From Strongyloides papillosus (taxonomy: Eukaryota; Nematoda; Chromadorea; Rhabditida; Strongyloididae), in contig SRSI01000077.1 of NCBI GenBank assembly GCA_005656395.1, forward strand, positions 620,001 to 684,000: a DNA stretch of 64,000 nt, written 5' to 3'. Shown one piece after another: positions 25,432 through 35,842 of the stretch. The notes beneath the pieces are model-generated. The model had not been told where the DNA came from, ran no database searches, and saw nothing but the letters and a program-made list of their open reading frames with translations. Both the position numbers and the translations under genes were made by a program. Positions within the stretch are counted from its first letter, which is position 1. Every line of letters starts with the position of its first letter.

Positions 25432-26406
25432 TTAATTCTTTAATTTTAAATTATATGTCAAAGCATTAACGGTGCAGTTTTGCGAATTATTTATCATTAA
25501 TTTTGTTGCTGCTTCAATAATGTCTTCTTTTACATCTGTATTTCCATAACAATGTATTTTAACTTCTTCTTCATTTTTTGTTGTTGAAGTTTTTTGTTCG
25601 GAAATAAAATTATCAGTTATTTTTATCAAACTTTTTAATATTTCTTTATTCTCATTATAGTATGATGAATATTTAAAAATATTAAGTACTTTGTTATTTT
25701 TTCTAACGCAAGCTAGTAGAGTTTTTTTTTCTACTTCTGTTAATGAATAAATAACATTAACTTTATAATAAAATGATTCCATAATCTCGGCTCTTATTGA
25801 AAATGGAACATGACGTGTTAATTTACCAATATTTGATGTTATTTGTCTTGGTTCATTTACAGATTTATCTTTCATAGAATCAAAAGACTTCGAAACAGTC
25901 ACTTTTGATCTAAATACGTCCAATGTTATCATTCCTCTGACACTTTGTATGGGATCTATAACTATAGCTATACTTCTTGGATTTAAGGCTTCAAAAGACT
26001 TTTGAGTATTTATATCAACACGTGAGAGCCAACAACCATATCCTGGATGAGAGTGATACCATCCTACAATTTCATCATTTCTTTTAGTCAACTTTAATTT
26101 TTCAAGCATTTGAAGTTGATATACTGGATCAATGCATTCTACTGTTGCTGTAGAAGCTTTTTGTGGCATTCCAAAAACATCAGTAACTTTAATTGTATAA
26201 TCATCAATAAATTGCCCAAGTACCAGTCCCATAACTTCCATTGGAACACCAGCTTTGGCATGGTTGAGCATTTTCATTGTAGCAAGAGGAGCAATATAAA
26301 CAGACTCAGAAGTATCAGGTTGAGTTGGTTTATCTAAAGGCAATTTTGGAGCTCCATGCTGAATTTCTTGTTGCTTTAAAAGAAGGTTAAGTAAAGTAGC
26401 ATCCAT
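25432..26406 (-). CDS. Rpn11-like JAMM metalloprotease (proteasome lid deubiquitinase), divergent
   Basis: A single exon encodes 324 residues. It has the MPN+ domain with complete JAMM chemistry: Glu57 in PMEVMGL, His118 and His120 in WYHSHPGYGCW, Ser128 and Asp131 in SRVDINTQ. The blocks FEALNPRSIAIVIDPIQSV and EPRQITSNIGKL identify Rpn11/PSMD14 rather than CSN5 or BRCC36. Rpn11 cleaves ubiquitin chains from substrates at the entrance of the 26S proteasome. Divergence is the oddity: Rpn11 is among the most conserved animal proteins, yet here the N-terminus, many core positions and the C-terminal 120 residues differ from the usual form. It could be the only rpn-11 of a fast-evolving species, or a second, specialised paralogue. 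The start is 157 bases from the opposite-strand gene at 26564. Confidence 0.85.
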   Translation of the reverse strand: MDATLLNLLLKQQEIQHGAPKLPLDKPTQPDTSESVYIAPLATMKMLNHAKAGVPMEVMGLVLGQFIDDYTIKVTDVFGMPQKASTATVECIDPVYQLQMLEKLKLTKRNDEIVGWYHSHPGYGCWLSRVDINTQKSFEALNPRSIAIVIDPIQSVRGMITLDVFRSKVTVSKSFDSMKDKSVNEPRQITSNIGKLTRHVPFSIRAEIMESFYYKVNVIYSLTEVEKKTLLACVRKNNKVLNIFKYSSYYNENKEILKSLIKITDNFISEQKTSTTKNEEEVKIHCYGNTDVKEDIIEAATKLMINNSQNCTVNALTYNLKLKN

Positions 26407-26563
26407 TTTTTTAATGAAAATTAATTTTAAAACAATATTTAAATATACTGTTTGTGAGGAAAATTTTAATAGACAATATTAAAATTTAATGTAGTCATTT
26501 ATATTTAAAAATACTTAAGATATTTTTTGTTAAATTTTAAAAATTATTTGTTCTTAAGATAAG

Positions 26564-27205
26564 ATGAATAGAAATGGTCCTGTTCCTATTTCTGATGAAG
26601 ACCAATATACATCTAATGGATCTGTAGTGTCACCACCTACATATACGGTTCAGGAGATTGATGGAAAGTTGTACAATTCTGCTTTAGGCATCTGTTGGCC
26701 AAAAAGACCACCTATTGGGTATCATTCACTAGCTGAGTATAAAAAGAGAAAAAGAGTAATAAAAAGCAAAATGGAAGAAGATTCAAAAATTCAACAATGT
26801 GATGAAAATTCAGCCCAAATATCTGAAGAAAATATATCACATTTAGAGTATGAACCGTATACTTATGTTGGTTGTAAAAGTCGAAGTGATATATCAAAAC
26901 TCTTGAAAAAGAAAACTTTATTCTACATCTACCATGAATGTGATGAATTTGGAAGTTTAAAAACATTAAATTTACCATTGAAAGTTGCCTATAAATCTTC
27001 TGAGGGAAAGAATTTCTTTTTTAAAATTAGTAGATCTAAAAGAAATTATTGTTATATAGAGTATGGACAGAAGATGCGTAGTGAAGTATATTCTTGCTTG
27101 GAAAAAATGATAGAATGCTTGAGACTATACGGACATATGGATTATGAAAAGGGAACTTTTGATATGTTTCCAATTGCTGATATTGAAAAAAAATGTGCTA
27201 AATAG
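26564..27205 (+). CDS. Protein with a possible degenerate SH2-like domain
   Basis: A single exon encodes 213 residues. The N-terminal 95 residues are disordered and include a PPTYT motif and a basic KKRKR run. Residues about 96-190 resemble an SH2 fold: YVGCKSRSDISKLL like the WYHGxISRxEAExLL opening, then FYIYHE in the position of FLVRES, then LPLKVAYKSSEGKNFFFKI like the central strands, and a CLEKMIECLRLYG closing helix. If this alignment is right, the phosphotyrosine-binding Arg is replaced by His124. The assignment is by eye and weak. No membrane segment. It is arranged head-to-head with the Rpn11-like gene. Confidence 0.6.
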   Translation: MNRNGPVPISDEDQYTSNGSVVSPPTYTVQEIDGKLYNSALGICWPKRPPIGYHSLAEYKKRKRVIKSKMEEDSKIQQCDENSAQISEENISHLEYEPYTYVGCKSRSDISKLLKKKTLFYIYHECDEFGSLKTLNLPLKVAYKSSEGKNFFFKISRSKRNYCYIEYGQKMRSEVYSCLEKMIECLRLYGHMDYEKGTFDMFPIADIEKKCAK

Positions 27206-27401
27206 AGAAAATGAAACCATTTAAACAGATAATTTTAAAAAACTATAAAAGTATAATACAATATTTTGATCAAAATAAATATACATTTTGGCATTAACAT
27301 AGAATAATAGTATAACTTCTATCACTTTTTATTCTGTATGATTCACTATAAAAAACAAAATAAATTTCATTCATTTTTTATTTTATAAGTAATATTTAAA
27401 C

Positions 27402-27953
27402 CTATTGTGTTGCCGAAACTTTTTGCAAAAATGACGTAATACAATTATCATATTCTTGCACCAAAGTTGAACAATTCCATGGCGTATTTTTGTTAGCGCT
27501 AAGGCAAGCTATAATTGTATCCTCATTTTGAGAACATTCATTTCCACGTTGAAATTTAAAAAACCGATCATCTACACGTTTAGCCGCATTCCTGAAAACG
27601 GCTTTTTTTGCCTCAATATCATTTTCAGAGATAGATATTTTCTTTTCTTTAATGTTCATTTTTTCTGTTGAATCGTATCTCATTTTTTGTGTATCTCCTT
27701 TATTTATAAATTCTGATCTTAAAATAGATAAAAAGAAAGATAGTTTATAATTTTACTAGTTAAAAACCTACCTAGTTTCCTTATTTTCTTTTTGATCATT
27801 CATATTTTGACTATCTTGGTTGACTACACGAGATACTACTTCTCGAGATATTTTAACATTTTTGTATTCTTCCGGTATTTCAGCTCTTTCAATTATAACT
27901 GTATTGTCGATATTTCTGGCAGTGTAATTGGTATTACTTTGATTGGAACCCAT
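27402..27953 (-). CDS. chch-3: MICOS complex subunit MIC19/CHCHD3 homologue
   Basis: Two exons, 27953-27772 and 27717-27402, encode 165 residues. The protein starts MGSNQS, a myristoylation signal typical of MIC19. A charged middle segment (DUF737-like) follows. The C-terminus is a CHCH domain with two exact CX9C pairs: C at NEC..ACL and C at NCS..DNC, with nine residues between each pair. MIC19 is imported through the MIA40 disulfide relay into the intermembrane space, where it links Mic60 to the outer-membrane SAM complex and holds cristae junctions. Both motifs and length match the family. The 54-base intron joins ETR to SEF in frame. The symbol follows CHCHD3 naming and is provisional. 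Confidence 0.88.
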
Positions 27954-30663
27954 ACTTTAAGCGTTGGAAATTTACAAATAAACGGTAAATTGGTATGAAT
28001 ATTTTTCTTTTCGAGAGATAAAAAACAAATGGAGTTATGTATATCTCAATATTTTCTTCAAAAGAGCCTGTCTTATGAAATGTGTATGTTTTACTGATAA
28101 ATATGATGTCATATTTAATATCAATTACTTACTGTTTTAAATAAGAATAAATTTTTACAACTACTACTGAAAGTTTGAAATTTCTAGTACTAAATCATAA
28201 ATTGACATCACTTTATTAAATTATGGAACATTCTTTATTAAATATTTTAGTAATGTCCATAAGATATGCGTTATATGTACATTGGTAAAAAGGTATCCGA
28301 AAATCTTATTTAAAGATTCTGTACGGTCTTATTATGATGCATAGATTGAATTTTGGACAACTTTATACCTAACATCTCAAAAAATATAGTCGTATTAGAT
28401 TATATAGATTGTCTTAATAGGTATAGATATTTTACTCTCAATGAATTATTAATTTATTTGAGAACATTATTGTAATTTCATAGGAGTTCTTTTAAGATAT
28501 AAAATAATCGTTCAGAAAAAATTATTTTATTGTTGGTGGATTTATAACTCATATTCATTCTTATAAAATCAAGCTGTTACCTCTAGCTACATTAGTGATT
28601 CTTTATGATAAGAAGATTTTATACTAATTGAGGAAATTTCCACAATTTTATATAAAATAATTATCGGACTATAAGGTCCAAAAGAAATTCCATTTAATGT
28701 CTTTTTTTCAGAAAAAAGGATGGTTTAATGTGATAGTCTTTTAAATTTGTAAAAAGAAAATTCAAACAGTATAAAAATAATGATGTTTATTTTGTTTTTC
28801 CATTTTACGAAATTGCTGAGAAAATTATTAAACTAATTTTTTAAAAAAACAGTGTACAGAATTGTATAATATTTTTTAATTGGGATCATGTTTATATTTT
28901 ACTGTTATACATTTTTAATCCTTAGAGAAAGTTCACCACAATTTCTTAAAAGATTATATATTGGATAAAACTAATATTTTTTCATTATAATATTTTCAAA
29001 GAAAAAATAATTTATATGCATATAATATACTGTTGACGTAAGAGCAAAAAAGTTGATATAATTAATTAAAATTTAATTATAATTAATCATACATTTGATT
29101 AATATTTAATCATTTTAAATAGAGTATTAAAATTCACATGATTCTAAAAAGACTTCTACCTTCTACCAATGATATGTGACGGTTTAATAGTTTTTCTATG
29201 GATTGAGGAAATTTATCCAACATACAATTTTTATTAAAAATACAGACATTCAAATGAATACGCAATTCTTTTCAAATAATAAAAAAATTTATTAAAATTT
29301 GTGAAAGGTAGAATTTATTTATTATATATTTTTTTATATAAGAAATTGTGTATTAATAAATTTGATAGTATAAGTTGTTTTTTATGAAAATTATAGTAAA
29401 TAAATTTAAAGACCCCTTGAATAATATTAATTATAATTTAAGGAAGTATAAATTTTCCATTATAAAACTAATTAACATTTATTCCTAAAATAGCATAAAT
29501 ATCTGATAATTACAAGTTTTTAATTTTAAAGCATGTAATAATGAGATATATAAATTTCATTAACTATATTTAGGTGCATTAAGATATTTTATCATAAATT
29601 TTTATGCTAGTAAAACTTATCTATATATCCACTTTTTTGTGTTGATAAAAATTTTTTGTTTTAATGTTAAATAAAAGCTTGATTAAATTAATAATACTAT
29701 ATGGAAAAGTAATTAATGAAATTTAGTCATAATATATTTTATAGTTTTTATGTATTCAAAAAACGAAAGTATATATGATTTTTTTCCTACATTTCTAAAG
29801 TTTCAATGATAACTTTTTATATGATAGAAAATTGAGGCTTATAATATAATTTTAAAAAATTTAATTAATTAATATTACTTATGGAAGTAAATTTGAAACT
29901 CCAACAAATAGAACTTGAAAACATTACAGATATTTTAATTTTTTACTACAATTAGCAATTAATCTTTTCTTATATCTTGAAACCGGAAGAATTAAAAATT
30001 TCATCATCTTTCAATAATTGAATTTCATAAATTTTCACAGAATTTGTTTAAAGTTGTTCAAAATTTTTCTCAAAATAATAAAACATTTGTTACTTATATA
30101 AATTGATAGCGTAGTATTATAGAAATATTTGAAATATCGGGAAATAGTTTTAATTTAGTTTTATAATATAAAGTATATTTATATTATATCTTTAGAGATT
30201 ATTTTTACTAAAAATATATTCTTTTATTACGTTAAACTTCCCCTTAAAAATTTTATTTATAAATATATTGTTCAAAATATTTAATGAAAAGAAAAAGGTA
30301 AAAGAAATGATAAAAGAAAAAAACAGATGAATGTATGAAAGAAGCCAATTAGTAATAATATAAAAATATTTATATAATTGCATGATTACAAATATCATAA
30401 TTTAATCATATTTCTGTAAAACTACACCTGTCTCAAATTTGAATTAAGATTTTATAAATATTATTTTTCATTTTAAAATGTTAATTAATATGATAAATTA
30501 TTGTCAAAAATATTCTTTATTTACATTTATTCGAACAAAATTTATAGGCATTCAAGATTAATAAATACTGATTGTTTGTTCTTTAAATAAAGAATCTGTA
30601 GAAAAGAATAAGCAACTCTTAGTCAGGATATTGATGTTTTCAACTGAATATGATAAAAATTTT
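27954..30663. other. Intergenic region, 2.7 kb, no gene recognised
   Basis: The longest gene-free stretch apart from that at the left end. The part from about 28240 to 28780 is slightly less A/T-rich and has broken open runs, which might be a decayed repeat; I could not find reverse transcriptase, integrase or transposase motifs in it. The rest is low-complexity A/T. It probably includes the long 3' UTR of the ataxin-1-like gene near 30400-30663. Confidence 0.5.
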
Positions 30664-32568
30664 TTACACATCTGATGAATATTTCCGTCTTGTTACAGAT
30701 GAAGACCCGTCATTAAAACTATTATTTAGTAAAGGTTCTTGTATCAAATGTTGTTGATTTATATTTGATATCTGATTTTGTTGGATATTTCTAGATACTT
30801 GATAATTATTTATTTGTCCAGATTGAGAAAATGAAAATGGAGGGGTTCCTTGAGTGAGAAGGGATGTAATATTATAGGGAATTGATTCAATAGGAAATAT
30901 TGATGATGGATTATTTGATTTTTGTTGGAAAAGTTGGTCTAAATTACTAACTGAATATGGAGTACCCGTATAATGATGTGATGTCAATGATGAAGGAGAG
31001 GGATATGAAAATTTCCTTTCAATTGAATGTGTTATACTTTGGTTGATTGATTGTTTAAAAATATTGTTGTTATTGTTAATATTACTATTTGGTGATACTG
31101 TAACTTCATTTGACGATTCGATTGGAATAGATTTAGGTGTCGCAATTAAACATACATCTCCAATTTGAAGTTTTCTACATTCCAATCCATATACACTAAG
31201 AGATCTTACTGGATTACATGAAGACCATCCATGAGATTGTTCGAAAAAGGGGAATTCAGAAACAGCATTAACAGTAACAGTAGAACTTGAACCAACCATT
31301 TTAAAATTTAAACGATACTGAATTTGTGTATTTCGTAAATTATCGTAACTTCCGGAACCATCAATTTGATTAATTGTTATAACAATACCATAATTTAATT
31401 CTACTTCTTTCATATTGGCTAAACTATTTTTGAAATCTTCTAAAACCATCATATTTACAGGTTTTGAAGTACCATCATGTAATTGTATTTGTGTCCCTCT
31501 CATATAATGTGTAGGGTAATATAGAAAAGCAGTTAGTTCTCCTTTTAAGGGCTCTATATCAATTTTCTCTGTCTTATCATCTTCATTAACAACATTTGTA
31601 GGTTGTCTGTCCATGTTTTCCTCTTGATAACTATTATTTGCAATTTGTTGTAATAAAGAATTACTATTTTTCTCATTACTTTGGTTAAAGGTAAAAATAT
31701 TTCTTGGTAACATTTTATTATTATTAGGTTCATTGTTAATTTGATAACATTTCTGTACGTTCTCAACCATACTCGAGGTACCTGTTTGTGATAATCTTTC
31801 TAATTGCTCTAATGAAGAGTTCTTTCCTTTTATATTATTTATTACACCTCTGTTTAGTATATTATTATTAGATGACGGTGGATTATTAAATGGATTCCTG
31901 TCTAAAAGTAATTAAAAGTTTCAATATAATATATTTAAAAAAAAGGCATATATATAATTATATTATATATAGAGAGAAAATGGATAAAAAAAAGTAGTAA
32001 TTGAAAACATACCAACAGTTGACTTAATGGCGTTCATTAAAATCATATGTTGTTCTAGTAAACCGCTTGAAACAGGAGAAGAATTATCCTTATATGTAGT
32101 TGTAGCTGGAGATACCTGTTGCAACTGATGAGCTAATAATTTTTGTTGTAACATCTTTTGTTGTTGTTCTATTGTATTTTCATTTTGTATATGAGATGGA
32201 AGAGCTGGAATTTTAAAATGACCTGAATTATTTGTTAGCAAATTATTAGAAGAGTGTTGTTGATTATTAGCATTAATATTTTTTCCTAACATTTTTAATA
32301 AATTTTGGTAATCATTGTTAGATAACATATTAGAAAAATCAAGTGGAATTGGTTGTGATGAGGTGGATTGAGAACCACATGAAGTAAGGTGTTCTAAAAT
32401 AGTGTTATTCGGTGATGCTTGTAAAGCGTTTTGAATAAGTTCAATTTCTCCAGCTGTTATTCTATTATTAGTATTATTAGAAATTGAAGGAGTGGCTAGC
32501 TGAGAAGCTAAATTGAAAAAATAATTATTGGTAGTTCCAATATTAGAATGCGGAGTATCAGAGTTCAT
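30664..32568 (-). CDS. AXH-domain protein, ataxin-1/BOAT type
   Basis: Two exons, 32568-32013 and 31901-30664, encode 597 residues. The AXH domain spans about 313-440: it opens PTHYMRGTQIQLHDGT, includes FPFFEQSHGWSSCNP and closes YGLECRKLQIGDVCLI. The GWSS..P....YGL.C..L..GDVC pattern is the core signature in ataxin-1, BOAT and HBP1. No HMG box follows in the last 157 residues, so the ataxin-1/BOAT branch fits better than HBP1. The remainder is low complexity: Asn/Gln-rich before the domain, including a QQQKMLQQKLLAHQLQQ helix at about 136-152, and Ser/Asn/Gln-rich after it. Family members bind RNA and transcriptional repressors in the nucleus. The acceptor at 31902 is chosen because it alone keeps frame. 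Confidence 0.88.
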
Positions 32569-34020
32569 GTGTTCCTATCATAAAATCAAAAACTAAAATA
32601 AATTATAAATAGAGAAATATTAACATTTTTAACAATAATTTTACGTGATCATATTCATGAAAATGTGGTAATTATAATATCAATCAAATAAAAAGTTCAA
32701 TTTGTTTGTTAAAATTATCGGAATAAAGTAAAAGAAGTACAAATAAACATTTTCTTATCGCTACCACATTATAGAAAATAGTAGAAAAGTTATTATATTC
32801 AAATGGAGCCTTTTCTTCCATTATATAATTGAGAAAAATGTCTATATGATAATGAGACATATATCATTGCTAGCATGTTTAAACGTGTACACTATGTATA
32901 AAGGTGTGAGTGAAATTATACAATAAAAAAAGTCCGGACATAACATTTTCTAGCTTTAATTATTAGATTATTAATGACATATATATTATGCTTTTAGATT
33001 TACATATACCCTACTTTTATTATAAATATTAAAAATGAAAACTTTAAATAATTTTCATAAAAATTTTTTTACTAATTCTTCTGCTACAAATTACACCTTC
33101 TTACGACCATGTGCCTGTAAAATGTGAATTGGTGTATGAACTTTTACTAAACTGCAGAGAGAAAGCAATTTCTTAAAAAATGTAGGTGGAGCTATTTAAA
33201 ATTATAATTAATCTTATACGTTAAAATAATATAAACATATATAAATATACTTATATATCTAAGTTATAAGAATAAAAAAAATATATATCATGAAAGAGAA
33301 GAAATAAGGATTGTAATGGAAAATTATTGGATGGTAAGTGAAAGTATGAAATAGTTACGCAGACGAATCTAACTAGAAGAAGGATCAGTCAGTGTTGTTG
33401 AGGAAAAATGAATGTAAAACATACTAAAGAAATAAAAATGTACATAATGAAAAAATGTCAAGAAAACCATGTTAGTCATTTTTAAGACAACCACGTAGCA
33501 TTATTTTTAGTGAGTGTACATATAAGCAAATATGAAAAATAAAAAATTATAAATTTTTTGGAAATGAATATCAATACAAGAAATCATTATAAATCACAAG
33601 TGCACAATTATTCATATACCTGTGTATGTATTAGATTAAATGTTCACGGAAATTGAAACATTGCTTCAGACTTTACGCCTTTCCATCATTATATATATTA
33701 TTTATACATCAAAATATGTGAGTGGAAAACATAAAAATATTAAACTTTATAATTAGGAAGTAAATTTTTTTTGCTTTGCAATTATGTTGTATTGAGATAT
33801 AAAAGTTATGTCTGGTGAATGTCGTGTTACTGTGAAACGTATCCTGAAACCGGTCTCTATCCTGAAACACATATACCTACTCTCATTGAATCGTCACTTT
33901 ACACTAAATATAAGTTACTCACTAGCTTTATAGTTTATTCTTGACATGTGTAATTTTATTTAAAAAAATCTTTCTAAACATTAATTCAATTGTAATATTT
34001 TTATTCTTCTTATCATCACA
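32569..34020. other. Intergenic region upstream of the AXH gene
   Basis: 1.45 kb between the AXH start and the MYST 3' end, both on the minus strand. The more balanced stretch 33300-33900 may contain non-coding 5' exons or regulatory DNA of the AXH gene. It includes the exact 11-base direct repeat TATCCTGAAAC at 33840 and 33858. No gene was recognised. Confidence 0.5.
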
Positions 34021-35718
34021 TCAACAATCATATCTACTCCAACCATCGACAGTTGGTTTATTTTCAGGTGACCAAATTAAAAGCTTTTCTTTTAAAACTT
34101 TTCTTCTTAGCTCTTTTAATGGTTGATCAATTGCTTGAGACTTAAATGAGGAAAAAGATAAGAAGTAAAATTAATAAAAAGCGATTGTAAAACCTACCAT
34201 ATTGATAAGATAAGATTCGGAAAATTTATTATATCCAATAATACCTAATGATAAGGCCGTCGAAACGAGATCATCAATGTAAATTGCAGATTGGTGACTT
34301 AACTCTTTCATCGAAATAGAAGATGCTTTCTCTTTATATTTTTTTCTAATAAAACATAATAAAATTGATTTCCAATATTTTCTGTATGCTATTAAACCTT
34401 GATCGGACAAAGGATGTTCTGGTGATCCAATTTTTTTTTCTCTTTTTGATAAGGAATAACTTAAATCTATTAACAATTGTCCATAACCATGACCCATGCA
34501 ATGTGGCATAGTAAGAATACATGATAAATTATTATTACCAGAAGGTTTCATTTCTTTTGAGAAATATCCGATTAAGTTAAAACCCACTTTCGTGATTTTA
34601 GTTAGAATGTAAAATTGAAAAAACCATACACTATAAGCAGAAACTTTATGTGGAATAAATAAACTAGCTAACCAACACAGCCGTCTCGCATAATCAGGTT
34701 TTTTTCTTCCATCAACTTCAAAAATAGATATCATCTCTTCTTCATCTCTGTAAATTTCGTTTCCTGGTGGATGTTTCCAATTACACAATTTATCATGCTC
34801 CACATAAGCCTCTTTTTCTGAAAGTGGTGTTAAACAAAATCTACATACATAAATATGTTCTAGATTTTTAATATCATCTGGATATTTTGATGGGAATAAT
34901 CCTTTCATGACAAAATTTTGATAATGTAATGTTGATGTCGTTCCTAAATTTTTATCTTTTCCTTCTAAATTACAATTACTTTTTTTGTAACTGTTAATAT
35001 AAAGTTTAAAATCTGACTCATGAGATATTTCTTTCATTATTTTCATTTTTTCTTCATCAATTGTTGATTTATTTCCAAGCGTTTCTATGTCGCTAATTTT
35101 TTTAAGAGCTTTTTCCATTACTTTATTAGTGGGGTTTTTCATTGATTTTGAATCGAATTTTAATTGAATATATTGATTAACTTCATTTGTAAAAATCTTC
35201 TCATTATCTAGAATACTTTTATCTTTTGTTTTATCATTTTTAGATTTTTCTAAGTTCTTATTTATAGTACTTCTAAGTTTTCTTCTTTTCATTGAGTTTT
35301 TTGATCCAACTTCATCATTCTCTAATGATTCTTTTGTAGCTTCCTTTTTGTAAAAAAAATTTCTACACACTTTACACTTTAATTTATCCATTTTTTTACC
35401 TTGATTCTCAACACACAATCCACAAATTGGTGAAGAACATTGAAAGCATTCAACAAATTCTGGATCACAGATTATTTCTTTACATACTTCACATGTAACA
35501 CACCTAGGACATCTAAATTTTCCTTCATTGCATTTGTCTTTGAAAAATTTTATAGATTTTTCTTTAAATGATAAACATTCCAAATGAAAAGGTCTCCCAC
35601 AAATAGAACAGTCTATTTTAAATTTCACATCACTAGGGATTCTGCATAATTGACAAAAAGTTTGTTGCAATCTAGCAAATTCATGTCTTGAGGATTTCTT
35701 TTGACTTTCAATATCCAT
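34021..35718 (-). CDS. MYST-family histone acetyltransferase with N-terminal PHD fingers (MOZ/LSY-12-like)
   Basis: Two exons, 35718-34198 and 34140-34021, encode 546 residues. Residues 22-118 hold a cysteine/histidine-rich double PHD (CQLC..C..C..H..C..CPRC..C..C). A Lys-rich linker follows. The MYST domain starts with a C2HC finger (Cys292, Cys295, His308, Cys312), then HPPGNEIYR, EVDGRKK, Lys358 where MYST enzymes autoacetylate, the catalytic Cys400 and Glu434 in GSPEHPLSDQGLIAYRKYWK. PHD plus MYST is the KAT6/MOZ arrangement; LSY-12 is the C. elegans example. It should acetylate histone H3 in the nucleus. The acetyl-CoA loop, normally QRKGYGK, reads CMGHGYGQ at 407-414: the glycines remain but the basic residues are gone. 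It is shorter than MOZ and lacks its long tail. Confidence 0.88.
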
Positions 35719-35842
35719 TTAGATATACAAAATAATTAGAATAAAATCCTATATAAAAAACGCGTAATAATTTTCTACTTAAGAAAAAAATTGGAATAAA
35801 GTTGTTTCAACTAAAAATAATATGTACTCAAGAATTAACTTT

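Noticed and set aside
25432..26406. CSN5 (COP9 signalosome) as identity of the JAMM protease
   Set aside because: Although the JAMM motif is shared, PMEVMGL, DIDP-like VDP/IDPIQSV and EPRQITSN blocks follow Rpn11, not CSN5.
28240..28780. Second retroelement remnant
   Set aside because: Same reason: broken runs only, no YxDD, DDE or zinc-knuckle motif, no flanking repeats recognised.
33941..34126. 61-codon plus-strand frame near 34 kb
   Set aside because: It overlaps the last exon of the MYST gene in antisense; the minus-strand reading continues the MYST protein in frame after a normal intron.
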